This document shows, piece after piece, positions 34,258 to 44,787 of a stretch of DNA of 64,000 nucleotides. The stretch comes from Xanthomonas cassavae CFBP 4642. GTDB taxonomy: Bacteria; Pseudomonadota; Gammaproteobacteria; Xanthomonadales; Xanthomonadaceae. The stretch lies in the NCBI RefSeq assembly GCF_000454545.1, contig NZ_CM002139.1, positions 2,635,436-2,699,435 of the forward strand, written 5' to 3'. The stretch's first letter is position 1; each line of letters starts with the position of its first letter. The translations under genes and the position numbers were made by a program. The notes beneath the pieces are model-generated. The model was not told where the DNA came from. It saw only the letters and a program-made list of their open reading frames with translations, and did not search any database.

Positions 34258-34668
34258 ATGCGCCCGCAGCCGCTCGCCGCTTGTCTCGCTCTGGTCGTCT
34301 TCCTGCCGTTTGGGGGCGCATCAGCGACACCGTCAGTCACGCCGGCAACACCGGCCACGCCGACGCCTGCCACTACGGCAGCACCCGCCACTGCCGCAGC
34401 GGCGCCCGCCGCCCCGACCGGCAATCCAGCTAATGGCCGCCTGCTCGCCTATACCTGCCAGGGCTGTCACGGCGTGACCGGCTACAAGAACGCCTACCCC
34501 AGTTATCGCGTTCCCAAGATCGGGGGCCAGTCCAGCCAGTATCTGACCCAGGCGCTGACCGAATACCGCCAGGGCAAGCGCAAGCATCCGACCATGCAGG
34601 CGCAGGCGCAGAGTTTCTCCGAGCAGGACATCGCCGACATCTCCGCCTTCCTGTCCACTCTCAAATAA
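34258..34668 (+). CDS. Periplasmic c-type cytochrome, single heme
   Basis: This 136-residue protein has a signal peptide (about residues 1-23) and a Thr/Pro/Ala-rich linker (about 24-57). One cytochrome c domain follows, with heme motif CQGCH near residue 65 and distal Met in KHPTMQAQA. The linker probably tethers or spaces the heme domain in the periplasm. The ATG at 34258 is preferred because upstream extension gives no signal sequence. The related next gene follows after 8 bases, so the two probably form an electron-transfer pair. The oxidase or donor partner is not in the window. Confidence 0.9.
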   Translation: MRPQPLAACLALVVFLPFGGASATPSVTPATPATPTPATTAAPATAAAAPAAPTGNPANGRLLAYTCQGCHGVTGYKNAYPSYRVPKIGGQSSQYLTQALTEYRQGKRKHPTMQAQAQSFSEQDIADISAFLSTLK

Positions 34669-34676
34669 GCGCCCAC

Positions 34677-35138
34677 ATGCCGAACGCCCTGCACGCTCCG
34701 CGTCTAGCCATCGTCCTGGTCGCTGCCCTTACGTTGGCGGCCTGCTCCCAATCCCAGGTCGAATCTCCCGATCATTCCGCCGGCGATGCCGGTCATGCCA
34801 GCGGCGAACACGGTTCCAGCTCCTCGGCCGGGTTGCCCACCGGCCGTGCAGAGGCCGGCGACAAGCTTGCGCATGCCAAGGGCAAGGCCACCGGCCAGAG
34901 TTGCGTGGACTGCCACGGCGCAGACGGCAATGCACCGATCGACCCCAGCTATCCCAAGCTCGGTGGGCAGTACGGCGACTATCTTGCGCATGCGCTGCAG
35001 GCCTATCGCAGCGGTGATCGCCAGCACCCGTTGATGACTGCGCAGGCCACTGCGCTCAGCGATCAGGATATTGCCGATCTCGCCGCCTACTTCGGTGCGC
35101 GGCAGACGCAGCTGCGCGACCTGCATGGCGTCAAATAA
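34677..35138 (+). CDS. c-type cytochrome lipoprotein
   Basis: This 153-residue protein carries a lipoprotein signal (LVAALTLAAC, Cys near residue 22), a Ser/His/Gly-rich spacer and a class I cytochrome c domain. The domain has CVDCH near 78 and a Met ligand in QHPLMTAQA. Its heme domain resembles that of the upstream gene (both have YxLTQAL-like and DIADxxAY/FxS segments), which suggests duplication. Membrane anchoring by lipid versus a soluble partner implies a relay across the periplasm. Confidence 0.9.
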   Translation: MPNALHAPRLAIVLVAALTLAACSQSQVESPDHSAGDAGHASGEHGSSSSAGLPTGRAEAGDKLAHAKGKATGQSCVDCHGADGNAPIDPSYPKLGGQYGDYLAHALQAYRSGDRQHPLMTAQATALSDQDIADLAAYFGARQTQLRDLHGVK

Positions 35139-35191
35139 CGCGCATGCTCGATGCGGGCGCGTGCGCTGTCTCAATCGGAATGAAAAAGCGC

Positions 35192-35220
35192 TTGCGCGAA
35201 AATTAACAGGCCGCTATCAT
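35192..35220 (+). promoter_or_regulatory. Sigma-70-type promoter of the first tRNA pair
   Basis: TTGCGC (35192-35197) and TATCAT (35215-35220) are separated by exactly 17 bases and lie 17 bases upstream of the tRNA-Ala. An AT-rich spacer (GAAAATTAAC) adds support. Confidence 0.65.
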
Positions 35221-35237
35221 TTCGTTCTCAGTTTCGT

Positions 35238-35313
35238 GGGGCCATAGCTCAGCTGGGAGAGCGCCTGCATGGCATGCAGGAGGTCGGCGGTTCGATCCCG
35301 CCTGGCTCCACCA
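35238..35313 (+). tRNA. tRNA-Ala (anticodon GGC)
   Basis: The 76-base cloverleaf includes the encoded CCA. Acceptor arms GGGGCCA and TGGCTCC pair with one G-U. The anticodon stem CCTGC/GCAGG encloses loop ATGGCAT, giving anticodon GGC. The T-arm loop contains TTCGATC. An identical copy lies at 35975. Confidence 0.97.
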
Positions 35314-35360
35314 TCTCAGACATTAGGCCGTCTGAAATGACAACTCGGGTTTTGATCTGC

Positions 35361-35436
35361 GTCCCCATCGTCTAGAGGCCTAGGACACCACCCTTTCACG
35401 GTGGACACCGGGGTTCGAATCCCCGTGGGGACGCCA
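35361..35436 (+). tRNA. tRNA-Glu (anticodon TTC)
   Basis: The 76-base tRNA has acceptor arms GTCCCCA/TGGGGAC followed by G and CCA. Anticodon stem CCACC/GGTGG encloses loop CTTTCAC, giving anticodon TTC. It is 47 bases after tRNA-Ala, probably on the same transcript. The 47-base spacer carries a small inverted repeat (CAGAC/GTCTG) that is also kept in the second copy. Confidence 0.97.
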
Positions 35437-35443
35437 ATCATCC

Positions 35444-35470
35444 AAAGCCCCGGCACCGCTGGGGCTTTTT
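35444..35470 (+). terminator. Intrinsic terminator of the first tRNA pair
   Basis: AAAGCCCC pairs with GGGGCTTT, extended by inner base pairs around a 3-nt loop and followed by T residues. It starts 7 bases after the tRNA-Glu. Confidence 0.85.
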
Positions 35471-35926
35471 CATGCGTCGAAAAAGTTTCTCCCGCCCGCA
35501 AAGAAGCGCGCGCATCAATGCGTGAAGACAACCCGGCTGGCTCGCCTCATCAAGGCGCAAGATCAACGGTCGCCAGGCAGCACGTCACCGACATCACTAC
35601 CAAGCGCCCGGCGTCCGCAGCGCACCGCGCTTGCAACGACGCCATCGATCGAAGCAGCTTTGCATCGGATCTCCCCCCCCCCTGTGCTGCGAGCGAGATG
35701 GCACGCAACACCATCGCGATAGCACAGACGCAGATTGCACCGACCTGCAGCAAGGCCGACGGCGCAGCGATGACAGCCCGCCACCGATGCACAGCTGCGA
35801 TGGCCTCGCATGTGACTACCGTGACGATGCGATCGGCGCGCCGAGGCAAGGCGAGCGAAAAACGCACACTCATGAGCACCGGTTGCACCGCAGCCGCGTC
35901 CACAGCAAATTTTTTTCGAAGACCAC
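35471..35926. other. Spacer between the two tRNA pairs
   Basis: No gene is supported in this stretch. It contains a long C run around 35680-35693, which would be prone to slippage, and a T-run near 35910. Confidence 0.5.
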
Positions 35927-35955
35927 TTCCCAAAGACGATTTAGGTCGCTATGAT
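35927..35955 (+). promoter_or_regulatory. Sigma-70-type promoter of the second tRNA pair
   Basis: TTCCCA (35927-35932) and TATGAT (35950-35955) are 17 bases apart and lie 19 bases upstream of the second tRNA-Ala. The -10 context GCTATGAT parallels GCTATCAT of the first pair. Confidence 0.6.
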
Positions 35956-35974
35956 TGCCGGCTCGCAGCAACGC

Positions 35975-36050
35975 GGGGCCATAGCTCAGCTGGGAGAGCG
36001 CCTGCATGGCATGCAGGAGGTCGGCGGTTCGATCCCGCCTGGCTCCACCA
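35975..36050 (+). tRNA. tRNA-Ala (anticodon GGC), second copy
   Basis: This is identical in sequence to the copy at 35238, with encoded CCA. Its own promoter and the conserved downstream spacer indicate that the pair was duplicated as a unit. Confidence 0.97.
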
Positions 36051-36097
36051 CTTCAGACATTAGGCCGTCTGGATTGGACAACGAGGTTTTGATACGC

Positions 36098-36173
36098 GTC
36101 CCCATCGTCTAGAGGCCTAGGACACCACCCTTTCACGGTGGACACCGGGGTTCGAATCCCCGTGGGGACGCCA
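36098..36173 (+). tRNA. tRNA-Glu (anticodon TTC), second copy
   Basis: This is identical to the copy at 35361. The spacer separating it from tRNA-Ala is again 47 bases and largely conserved (TCAGACATTAGGCCGTCTG and GTTTTGAT). Confidence 0.97.
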
Positions 36174-36182
36174 ATCATCTTG

Positions 36183-36210
36183 AAGCCCCGGCACTGCCGG
36201 GGCTTTTTTA
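36183..36210 (+). terminator. Intrinsic terminator of the second tRNA pair
   Basis: A perfect 10-bp stem AAGCCCCGGC/GCCGGGGCTT with loop ACT is followed by a T-run. It begins 9 bases after the tRNA-Glu. Confidence 0.9.
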
Positions 36211-36350
36211 TCCACGCCTCTCAAGCATCCTGCTTGGGCGTTGCAGTTGTCGCGCAAAGCACATGCATCGAATGCATGGCGTGTCGGCAAGCCCGATCGC
36301 AGGCAGCTGCGGTCGGGCATGCAAGCCACCTGCGTAGACGGCCTAAGTCG

Positions 36351-36527
36351 TTACGCGTGTCCGTCATCCAGCGCCTTGCGACCTTCGTGCGTCAGGTCGA
36401 TATCGCCATCCTCGGCCTGTGCGGCATAGCCGGCGCGCACTGCCCAATTGGCCTGTTCGTCCGTTACAGGTTGAGTGTCGTGGATAGCACGCAGAATGCG
36501 CAGTTGCCGCGAAGCATCGAAGTCCAT
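36351..36527 (-). CDS. Small acidic putative protein
   Basis: The 58-residue product (MDFDASRQLRILRAI...) is acidic, and its composition looks like a real folded protein. A predicted helix RQLRILRAIHD is followed by a turn (TQPVTDEQANWA) and a second part ending DLTHEGRKALDDG, reminiscent of a winged-helix fragment. I do not recognise the family. There is no strong ribosome binding site before the ATG at 36527; a GTG three codons upstream is the alternative. It is flanked by tRNA genes and stands alone. The rest of the stretch from 36211 to 36760 holds no other supported gene. Confidence 0.5.
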   Translation of the reverse strand: MDFDASRQLRILRAIHDTQPVTDEQANWAVRAGYAAQAEDGDIDLTHEGRKALDDGHA

Positions 36528-36761
36528 GGTGAGCACCGGCTTGAAGGAAGACCATCAAGGTACGCACCGGCCGTGATGACTGCGTGCCTGCAGCGTCGTC
36601 CGACACACGCGCGACCTGGATACGCAAGCGCTGCTGCTGTGGTTGCGTCCTGATACTCAAGCAATGCGTTGGCCGCGCCTGCTGCGTCATCTGCGCATGC
36701 GCAGCCCCCCCTACGAGATCGAGCGCGTGACACGCGCCGGAGAGCAAAGCGCAATCAAAGC

Positions 36762-36794
36762 AAAAAGCCCCTCCGGTGGTGCCGGAAGGGCTTT
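36762..36794 (-). terminator. Intrinsic terminator of tRNA-Leu
   Basis: Read on the minus strand, a GC-rich hairpin (AAAGCCCTTCCGG with its partner, one mismatch) is followed by TTTTTG. It starts about 19 bases after the tRNA-Leu end. Confidence 0.8.
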
Positions 36795-36812
36795 CGCTGG
36801 TACAGCTGTCTC

Positions 36813-36899
36813 TGGTGCCGAAGGTGGGACTCGAACCCACACGCTTTTAAGGGCGGCGGATTTTGAGTCCGCTGCGTCTACCGATTCCGCCACTTCGGC
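36813..36899 (-). tRNA. tRNA-Leu (anticodon CAA)
   Basis: The 87-base class II tRNA has a long variable arm. Acceptor arms GCCGAAG/CTTCGGC are followed by A and CCA. Anticodon stem GCGGA/TCCGC encloses loop CTCAAAA, giving anticodon CAA. Confidence 0.96.
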
Positions 36900-37037
36900 G
36901 TGGCCGTGCAGTATAGCCGCTCGCGAATGAAACGAACAGTGTTGTTATGCGCCTGACGAATTCAGGTGCAAGCGGCGTCGGCAGCGCTGCGGCTGGGCGG
37001 GCTCGATATACTGGCCGACTCGGTGAAGGAGTAAGTA

Positions 37038-37418
37038 ATGTCGGTGTTGCGTGGAGTTCGGGTACTCGTGGTCGAAAACGATGACATGAATGCCATCCTG
37101 CTCGAATTGCAGCTCTCCCACATTGGTGCGGCTGTGGTCGGGCCGGTCGGGCAAGTGCAGGATGCGCTGCAGCTGATCCAGGCCGATGCGCCGGACATTG
37201 CGGTGCTGGACTATCGCCTTGGCAACGGGGAGACCAGCGAACCGGTGGCGCGCCTGCTGGCCGAGCGTGGCATCCCGTTCGTCCTGGCCACAGGTGTGGC
37301 CACTGGCAGCATCCCGGCCGGCTTCGAACGCGGCGTGATCCTGACCAAGCCGTATCTGTCCGAAGAACTGATCAACGCCTTGTCGCGCGCGCGGCAGTTG
37401 AGCGGCGCCGACAGTTGA
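37038..37418 (+). CDS. Single-domain response regulator
   Basis: This 126-residue protein is a lone receiver domain. The acidic pocket is VVENDD near residue 12, the phosphoacceptor is D58 in VLDYRL, the Thr/Ala switch is in LATGV and the conserved Lys is in LTKPYL. It has no output domain, so it must act by phosphotransfer or binding. A GAAGGAG ribosome binding site precedes the ATG. The hybrid histidine kinase begins 109 bases downstream on the same strand and is the obvious partner. Confidence 0.9.
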   Translation: MSVLRGVRVLVVENDDMNAILLELQLSHIGAAVVGPVGQVQDALQLIQADAPDIAVLDYRLGNGETSEPVARLLAERGIPFVLATGVATGSIPAGFERGVILTKPYLSEELINALSRARQLSGADS

Positions 37419-37527
37419 GCTCGCGGGCCGGGGCCCTGCTGCCGCCCTGCCGGGAAGGCCGCTGCGGTTGCCAGCGGATGCGTTGTCACTAGAATCAGGC
37501 ATCGCAAAACCACGGGCGGGTTGCTGG

Positions 37528-40500
37528 ATGGATAGTGCCGTGTCGCCGTTTGCGGGCCTGTTACCGGAGATCAGCGAAACTGCAAGCTTGCTGCTGGCGT
37601 CCACCTGTGCCAGCGATCCGCTGTTGCGCGGCAGTGCGGCGTTGCGCACCACGCTGTCGGTCTGCCTGCATGCACGCCATCCGATGTTGCTGACCTGGGG
37701 CGATCACGCGTGCTGTATCTACAACGATGCCTGCATTGCCAGCCTGGGCGCGCGCCATCCGGCTGCGTTCGGAAAGCCGCTCAGCGCGCTGACAACCAAC
37801 GACCTGCCAGGCGGTGCGCCTGGCGGTGTGCAGCGATCGACATGGTCGAGCAGCCCGGTACTGGAGGACGGCCGGCAGGTCGGCACGCTGTATGTGGCCA
37901 GCGGGTCTGTCGCCGATAGCGAACTCCCCCGCTGCACCGCTGCGGCGCCAGCAGCAGCATCGGCGCTCGACCAATCGCCGGCGTTCATGGCGGTGCTGCG
38001 TGGGCCGGACTACGTCATCGAAAGCGTCAATCAACGTTTCCACGACCTTGTCGGCGAGCGACCGTTGCTGGGCCGGGCACTACTGGATGCCATGCCGGAA
38101 ATTGCCGACCAGGGCTATCTCGGCCTGCTCGACGAGGTGCGCCGCAGCGGGCGGCCTTTCATCGGCGAGTCGATGACCGCCTATCTGCAGCGCTCACCCG
38201 GCAGCGCGCTGGATGAAACCTTCGTCGACTTCCTCTATCAACCGATGCGCGACAGCGACGGCCGGATCGATGCGATCCTGGGGAATGGCTTTGATGTCAC
38301 CGCGCAGCGGCGCAACGAGAGCCGCGACAGCTTCCTGCTGATGCTCGAAGACGCCTTGCAGAATGTCTCCGAGCCGCGCCAGATCATCGATACCAGCGTA
38401 CGTCTGTTGGGCGAGCATCTGCAGGCCAACCGGTGCGCCTTCGGGCTGGCCGCCGCCGACGGCAGCACCATGCATGTCATCAGCGACCATGTGCAGGACA
38501 TGCCCAGCCTGCAAGGCGACTTCCCGCTGGAAGCGGCGCAAGGCCTGCGCGATGCGCTGCTGGACAATCGCCCGTGGTTCACCACCGATGCAAGGGCGCC
38601 AGGCGCGCCGGATTACGTGGCCGAGCAGTACCGCCGCTCGGGCCTGCGCGCATCGCTGGCGATTCCGCTGCACAAGCACGGCCATCTGGTGGCGGCCATC
38701 GGCGTGCACCAGCGCGCACCGCGGCGCTGGCTGTCCACCGAGATCGAGCTGGTGCGGCTGGTGGCGGCTCGCTGCTGGGAGTCGATGCAACGGGCAAAGG
38801 CGCAACAGCAGTTGGCCGCCAACGAAGCGCGCCTGCGGCGCCTGGCCGATACGCTGCCGCAGATCGTCTTCATGGCCGGCGCGGATGGCCGGCCACACTA
38901 TTTCAACCGGCGCTGGTACGAATACACCGGCCTGGACCCGGCCGACAACCAGGACGCGGCCTGGCAGCGCGCCCATACCGATGCGGGATTGCAGTTGTCG
39001 GGCGAAGCCTGGGCCACGGCCTTGCTGCGTGAGCACGCTTACGAGCTGGAATGCGAGCTGCTGCGTCACGACGGGCAGGCGCGCTGGCATCTGACCCGCG
39101 CGCTGCCGGTGCGCGGCGAGGATGGCGGCATTGCCGAGTGGATCGGCACCTATACCGATATCCATGATCGCCGCATGTTCGAGCACCAACTGCGCGAGAG
39201 CGAAATCCGCTTCCGCGCGCTGTGCGAGACGGTGCCGGCGATGATCTGGATGGCCGATGCGCACGGCGCCTGCGTGTACTGGAATCCACGCTGGTACCAC
39301 TTCACCGGCCAGGGCGAGGACCAGGCGCTGGACCAGGGCTGGTGGAACGTGATGCACCCGGACGATGCCGGGCGCGTACGGCTGGCCTTCGAACAGGCGC
39401 TGGAGCGGCGTGGCGAATTCCTGGCCGAATACCGCGTGCGCCGCCACGACGGCCAGTACCGCTGGTGTATCGACACCGCCTCGCCGCATTTCGCCAGCGA
39501 TGGGCGCTTTCTCGGGCATATCGGCTCGCTCACCGACATCTCCGAACGCAAGCACATCGAAGATACCACTGCCTCCGACCGCGCGATCCTGAGCCTGATC
39601 ACCACCGGCGCACCGCTGCCGGTGGTGCTGGACGCGATTGCACTGAGCGTGGAAGCGCGCGGGGAGATTCCCCTGTACTGCTCGGTGATGGTGCTGGATG
39701 CGATTCGCCATACCCTGAGCTTCGGGTCGACGCCGCATTTTCCGCTGGAGCATCACGGCCAGTTCGAGCCGGTGCCGATCACATCGGACGGCCCACCCTG
39801 CGCACGCGCCGCGCATATCGGGCAGCAAATCATCTGCACCGACATCCAGGCCGAGCCGAGCTTCAGTCGTCATCATGCGGTATCGGCGGCACTGGGCATC
39901 GTGGCGTGCTGCGTGACGCCGATCCTGGCCAGCACTGGCCAGGTGCTGGGCACGCTCAACATCTATTACGACCGCATCCACCTGCCCTCGCTGCGCGAAC
40001 AGGCGATGGCCCGCTCCGCATCGCATCTGGCCGGGATCGTGATCGAGCGGACCCGCGTCGATGCCAAGCTCAAGCTATCGCTGCAGGCGGAAACCGCCGC
40101 GCGCAACCAGGCCGAGCATGCCAGCCGGGTCAAGGATGAATTCCTGGCCACGCTCAGCCACGAATTGCGTACGCCACTCAATGCCATCCTGGGTTGGTCG
40201 CGGCTGATGCAGTCGCCGACCTTCGAGCCGGACACGCTGGGCAAGGGCCTGGTGATCATCGAGCGTAGCGCGCGTGCGCAGACGCAGATCATCGACGACC
40301 TGCTGGACATGAGCGCCATCCTGTCCGGCAAGATCCGCCTGCAGGCCGACCACTTCGACATCGCCGGCCTGGCCCGCAGCGCGGTGGACTTGATGCAGCC
40401 GGCTGCGCTGGCCCGCACCATCGCGCTGGAACTGGATGCGCCCATCGGCAGCGAGCTCTGGTTCTTCGGCGATGCCGGACGCCTGCAGCAGGTGCTGACC

Positions 40501-41286
40501 AATCTGCTCAGCAACGCACTCAAGTTCACTGCCCCGGGCGGCGCTGTGCGGGTGGGTCTGGATGTGGAAGATGGACGCCTGCGGCTCTGCGTGCAGGACA
40601 CCGGCATCGGTATCGCAGCGGAGTTCCTGCCGCATGTGTTCGACCGGTTCCGGCAGGCCGATGCCGGCACGACGCGCCGCGTTGGCGGCCTGGGGCTGGG
40701 CCTGTCGATCTCGCGCCAGCTGGTGGACCTGCACGGCGGCAGCCTGGGCGCGTCCAGCGCTGGCGAGGGCCGCGGATCGCTGTTCACCATCGTGCTGCCG
40801 TTTCAGCATGGCGTCAGCGGCCTGCGCCCGCCATCGGCCGACCCGGATCGGGTGGGCCCGCTCCCGGCCGACTGCCGCGGGCGCCTGGACCATGTGCGCG
40901 TGCTGCTGGTCGACGACGATCAGGATTCGCGCGAGGCGGTGATGCAGTTCCTGATGCTGGCCGGTGCGCAGGTACAGGCCGCCGGCTCGGTGGATGCGGC
41001 CGAGCAGTGCCTGGCCGAGGCTCCCTTCGACGTGCTGGTCAGCGACATCGCGATGCCGGTGCGCGATGGCTACGACCTGATCCGCACCGTGCGTGCCGGT
41101 GGCGGCGAGCTGCCGCGGCATATCCCGGCGATCGCGCTGACGGCCTACGTGCGCGAGGAAGACCGCGATCGCGCGGTGGTGGCCGGCTTCGATGCGCACA
41201 TGGGCAAACCGGTGGAGCCGCCCGGCCTGGTCGACCTGATCGAACGCCTGGTGGTACCGACGCGCGCGGTGCAGGGAGCGGCGTGA
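37528..41286 (+). CDS. Hybrid sensor histidine kinase (PAS-GAF-PAS-PAS-GAF-HisKA-HATPase-REC)
   Basis: The 1252-residue protein has no membrane helix and should be a cytoplasmic sensor. Domains, by approximate residues: an N-terminal region, PAS (145-255), GAF (265-420), two PAS/PAC units (435-548, 552-675) and a second GAF (680-838). Then come HisKA with phosphoacceptor H878 in LSHELRTPL, HATPase (978-1092; N, G1 and G2 boxes present) and a C-terminal receiver with D1173 (VLVSDIAMPV). GAF domains of this type may bind chromophores or small ligands; I cannot assign one. I use the ATG at 37528, since the 20 codons upstream lack family character. Close relatives are bacteriophytochrome-like or stress kinases. 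Confidence 0.92.
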   Translation: MDSAVSPFAGLLPEISETASLLLASTCASDPLLRGSAALRTTLSVCLHARHPMLLTWGDHACCIYNDACIASLGARHPAAFGKPLSALTTNDLPGGAPGGVQRSTWSSSPVLEDGRQVGTLYVASGSVADSELPRCTAAAPAAASALDQSPAFMAVLRGPDYVIESVNQRFHDLVGERPLLGRALLDAMPEIADQGYLGLLDEVRRSGRPFIGESMTAYLQRSPGSALDETFVDFLYQPMRDSDGRIDAILGNGFDVTAQRRNESRDSFLLMLEDALQNVSEPRQIIDTSVRLLGEHLQANRCAFGLAAADGSTMHVISDHVQDMPSLQGDFPLEAAQGLRDALLDNRPWFTTDARAPGAPDYVAEQYRRSGLRASLAIPLHKHGHLVAAIGVHQRAPRRWLSTEIELVRLVAARCWESMQRAKAQQQLAANEARLRRLADTLPQIVFMAGADGRPHYFNRRWYEYTGLDPADNQDAAWQRAHTDAGLQLSGEAWATALLREHAYELECELLRHDGQARWHLTRALPVRGEDGGIAEWIGTYTDIHDRRMFEHQLRESEIRFRALCETVPAMIWMADAHGACVYWNPRWYHFTGQGEDQALDQGWWNVMHPDDAGRVRLAFEQALERRGEFLAEYRVRRHDGQYRWCIDTASPHFASDGRFLGHIGSLTDISERKHIEDTTASDRAILSLITTGAPLPVVLDAIALSVEARGEIPLYCSVMVLDAIRHTLSFGSTPHFPLEHHGQFEPVPITSDGPPCARAAHIGQQIICTDIQAEPSFSRHHAVSAALGIVACCVTPILASTGQVLGTLNIYYDRIHLPSLREQAMARSASHLAGIVIERTRVDAKLKLSLQAETAARNQAEHASRVKDEFLATLSHELRTPLNAILGWSRLMQSPTFEPDTLGKGLVIIERSARAQTQIIDDLLDMSAILSGKIRLQADHFDIAGLARSAVDLMQPAALARTIALELDAPIGSELWFFGDAGRLQQVLTNLLSNALKFTAPGGAVRVGLDVEDGRLRLCVQDTGIGIAAEFLPHVFDRFRQADAGTTRRVGGLGLGLSISRQLVDLHGGSLGASSAGEGRGSLFTIVLPFQHGVSGLRPPSADPDRVGPLPADCRGRLDHVRVLLVDDDQDSREAVMQFLMLAGAQVQAAGSVDAAEQCLAEAPFDVLVSDIAMPVRDGYDLIRTVRAGGGELPRHIPAIALTAYVREEDRDRAVVAGFDAHMGKPVEPPGLVDLIERLVVPTRAVQGAA

Positions 41287-41532
41287 GACCGCCCGACAGC
41301 GGCTGCTAAAAAAAGGAGCAGGAGGAATGCCAACGACCCGCTCGCACATGCAGAATTTCTTGCAGAAGCGCACGGTCCGATATTCCGGCACGCGTCAAAT
41401 GCCGCCCGACTGCATTCCAGGCTGCATCTGCACAACGCGGTTTGAGTCGCAGCGTCGCCTGCTGGATGCAGTCAAACGCTCAGGTGGTCGAGGGCGCGGC
41501 GCCCTCATCGCTTGCGGGATACGCTGTGAATC

Positions 41533-41570
41533 CCTCCATGGAGGCTCCGTGGCGGCATCCATGCCGCCAC
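41533..41570. repeat. Double inverted repeat, dispersed intergenic type
   Basis: A 12-base palindrome CCTCCATGGAGG (41533-41544) is followed by GTGGCGGCAT/ATGCCGCCAC (41549-41558 and 41561-41570), two adjacent hairpins. Such paired palindromes occur between xanthomonad genes, from memory. The surrounding stretch 41287-41853 contains no supported gene. Confidence 0.55.
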
Positions 41571-41770
41571 AGGGTCCCGCAAGCGACGAGGACACCGCAC
41601 CAGCGAGTTGGCTGGTTGCGTTATTGAAAGCCATGCGCAGTGAATATCTCGACTGGTCATTGCCCGCCCACCGCGCGAGACCCTGAACGGTATGGATCCC
41701 GCATAAGCGCCTACAAGGACGTCCTTGCGGCGCGTGCCGCAATGGTGGGGGGCAAGGGCTCTGCGGTCAC

Positions 41771-41805
41771 GTTGCAGATCAGCTGCTCTACACCTGATCT
41801 GCAAC
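41771..41805 (-). terminator. Hairpin past the end of tex
   Basis: Perfect 12-bp arms GTTGCAGATCAG and CTGATCTGCAAC with an 11-nt loop lie 49 bases beyond the tex stop. No T-run follows. A second, smaller hairpin (TTGCGGC/GCCGCAA) lies at 41725-41742. Together they may end tex transcription. Confidence 0.45.
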
Positions 41806-41853
41806 ATTGCTGCCCAATCACTTCAGGCCAGTCGCCACGCAAGGCAGCATGAC

Positions 41854-44220
<2,367 letters not shown>

Positions 44221-44324
44221 GACGGGGCGGCGTGAACCGCTTCACTGAAAAAAAAGCATTTTCGCAGCGCGCGCCCACAACGCAAACCCGTTGACAGCGC
44301 TGCGGTAAACCAGTGCCGCCGCGC

Positions 44325-44552
44325 TCAGCTGGCGCGGTGGGCGTAATGGCTGGCGGCGCGTTCGACCAGGATGCTCTCGTGCAGCGATTCCAGCGCCATC
44401 ACCCGCACCTTGCCCATGTCCTTCAGGGGCACCATGCGCTCCACATACACTTCCGGGCCAGCATCGGTCATCGCACGCGACTTGCTGAACCCGTAAGGCA
44501 CAACGCCTTTGTCGCCATCTTTGCTGCCACCGACGTACAGGACAATCGACAT
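44325..44552 (-). CDS. Small conserved-looking hypothetical protein
   Basis: The 75-residue product begins MSIVLYVGGSKDGDKG and continues with VPYGFSKSRAMTDAGPEVYVERMVPL. It looks like a compact beta-alpha protein and ends in a helix-prone segment. The ATG at 44552 has AGAAGGTG just upstream. I do not recognise the family. It lies 104 bases upstream of tex on the same strand, so it could share tex's transcript, but it has no obvious functional link. Confidence 0.7.
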   Translation of the reverse strand: MSIVLYVGGSKDGDKGVVPYGFSKSRAMTDAGPEVYVERMVPLKDMGKVRVMALESLHESILVERAASHYAHRAS

Positions 44553-44787
44553 ACCACACCTTCTTTGTTGCAGTTGCTGCATTAGGGACGCGAGCATACC
44601 CAGCGCGTCGTGAGGAGCTTTTCCACGCACGTTAACGCCGGCTGTTTGCGGTTTGGTGACGGCGCCAACGTCGGCCTCGCCTCACCGCCGCTTCACCATG
44701 CGTGGCCGTCCGGGTCCCTCACCCCTGTTCCCATCGCCCCGCCCGATAGGCAGCTACCGCCGGAATGGCTGAACCGCTGTAGGCGGC

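Noticed and set aside
36138-36653. Plus-strand frame beginning inside tRNA-Glu
   Set aside because: It overlaps a tRNA and a terminator, and the opposite strand holds a better small-gene candidate.
41327-41686. Plus-strand 119-codon frame downstream of the hybrid kinase
   Set aside because: It runs through the double-palindrome repeat, and its sequence shows no family features.
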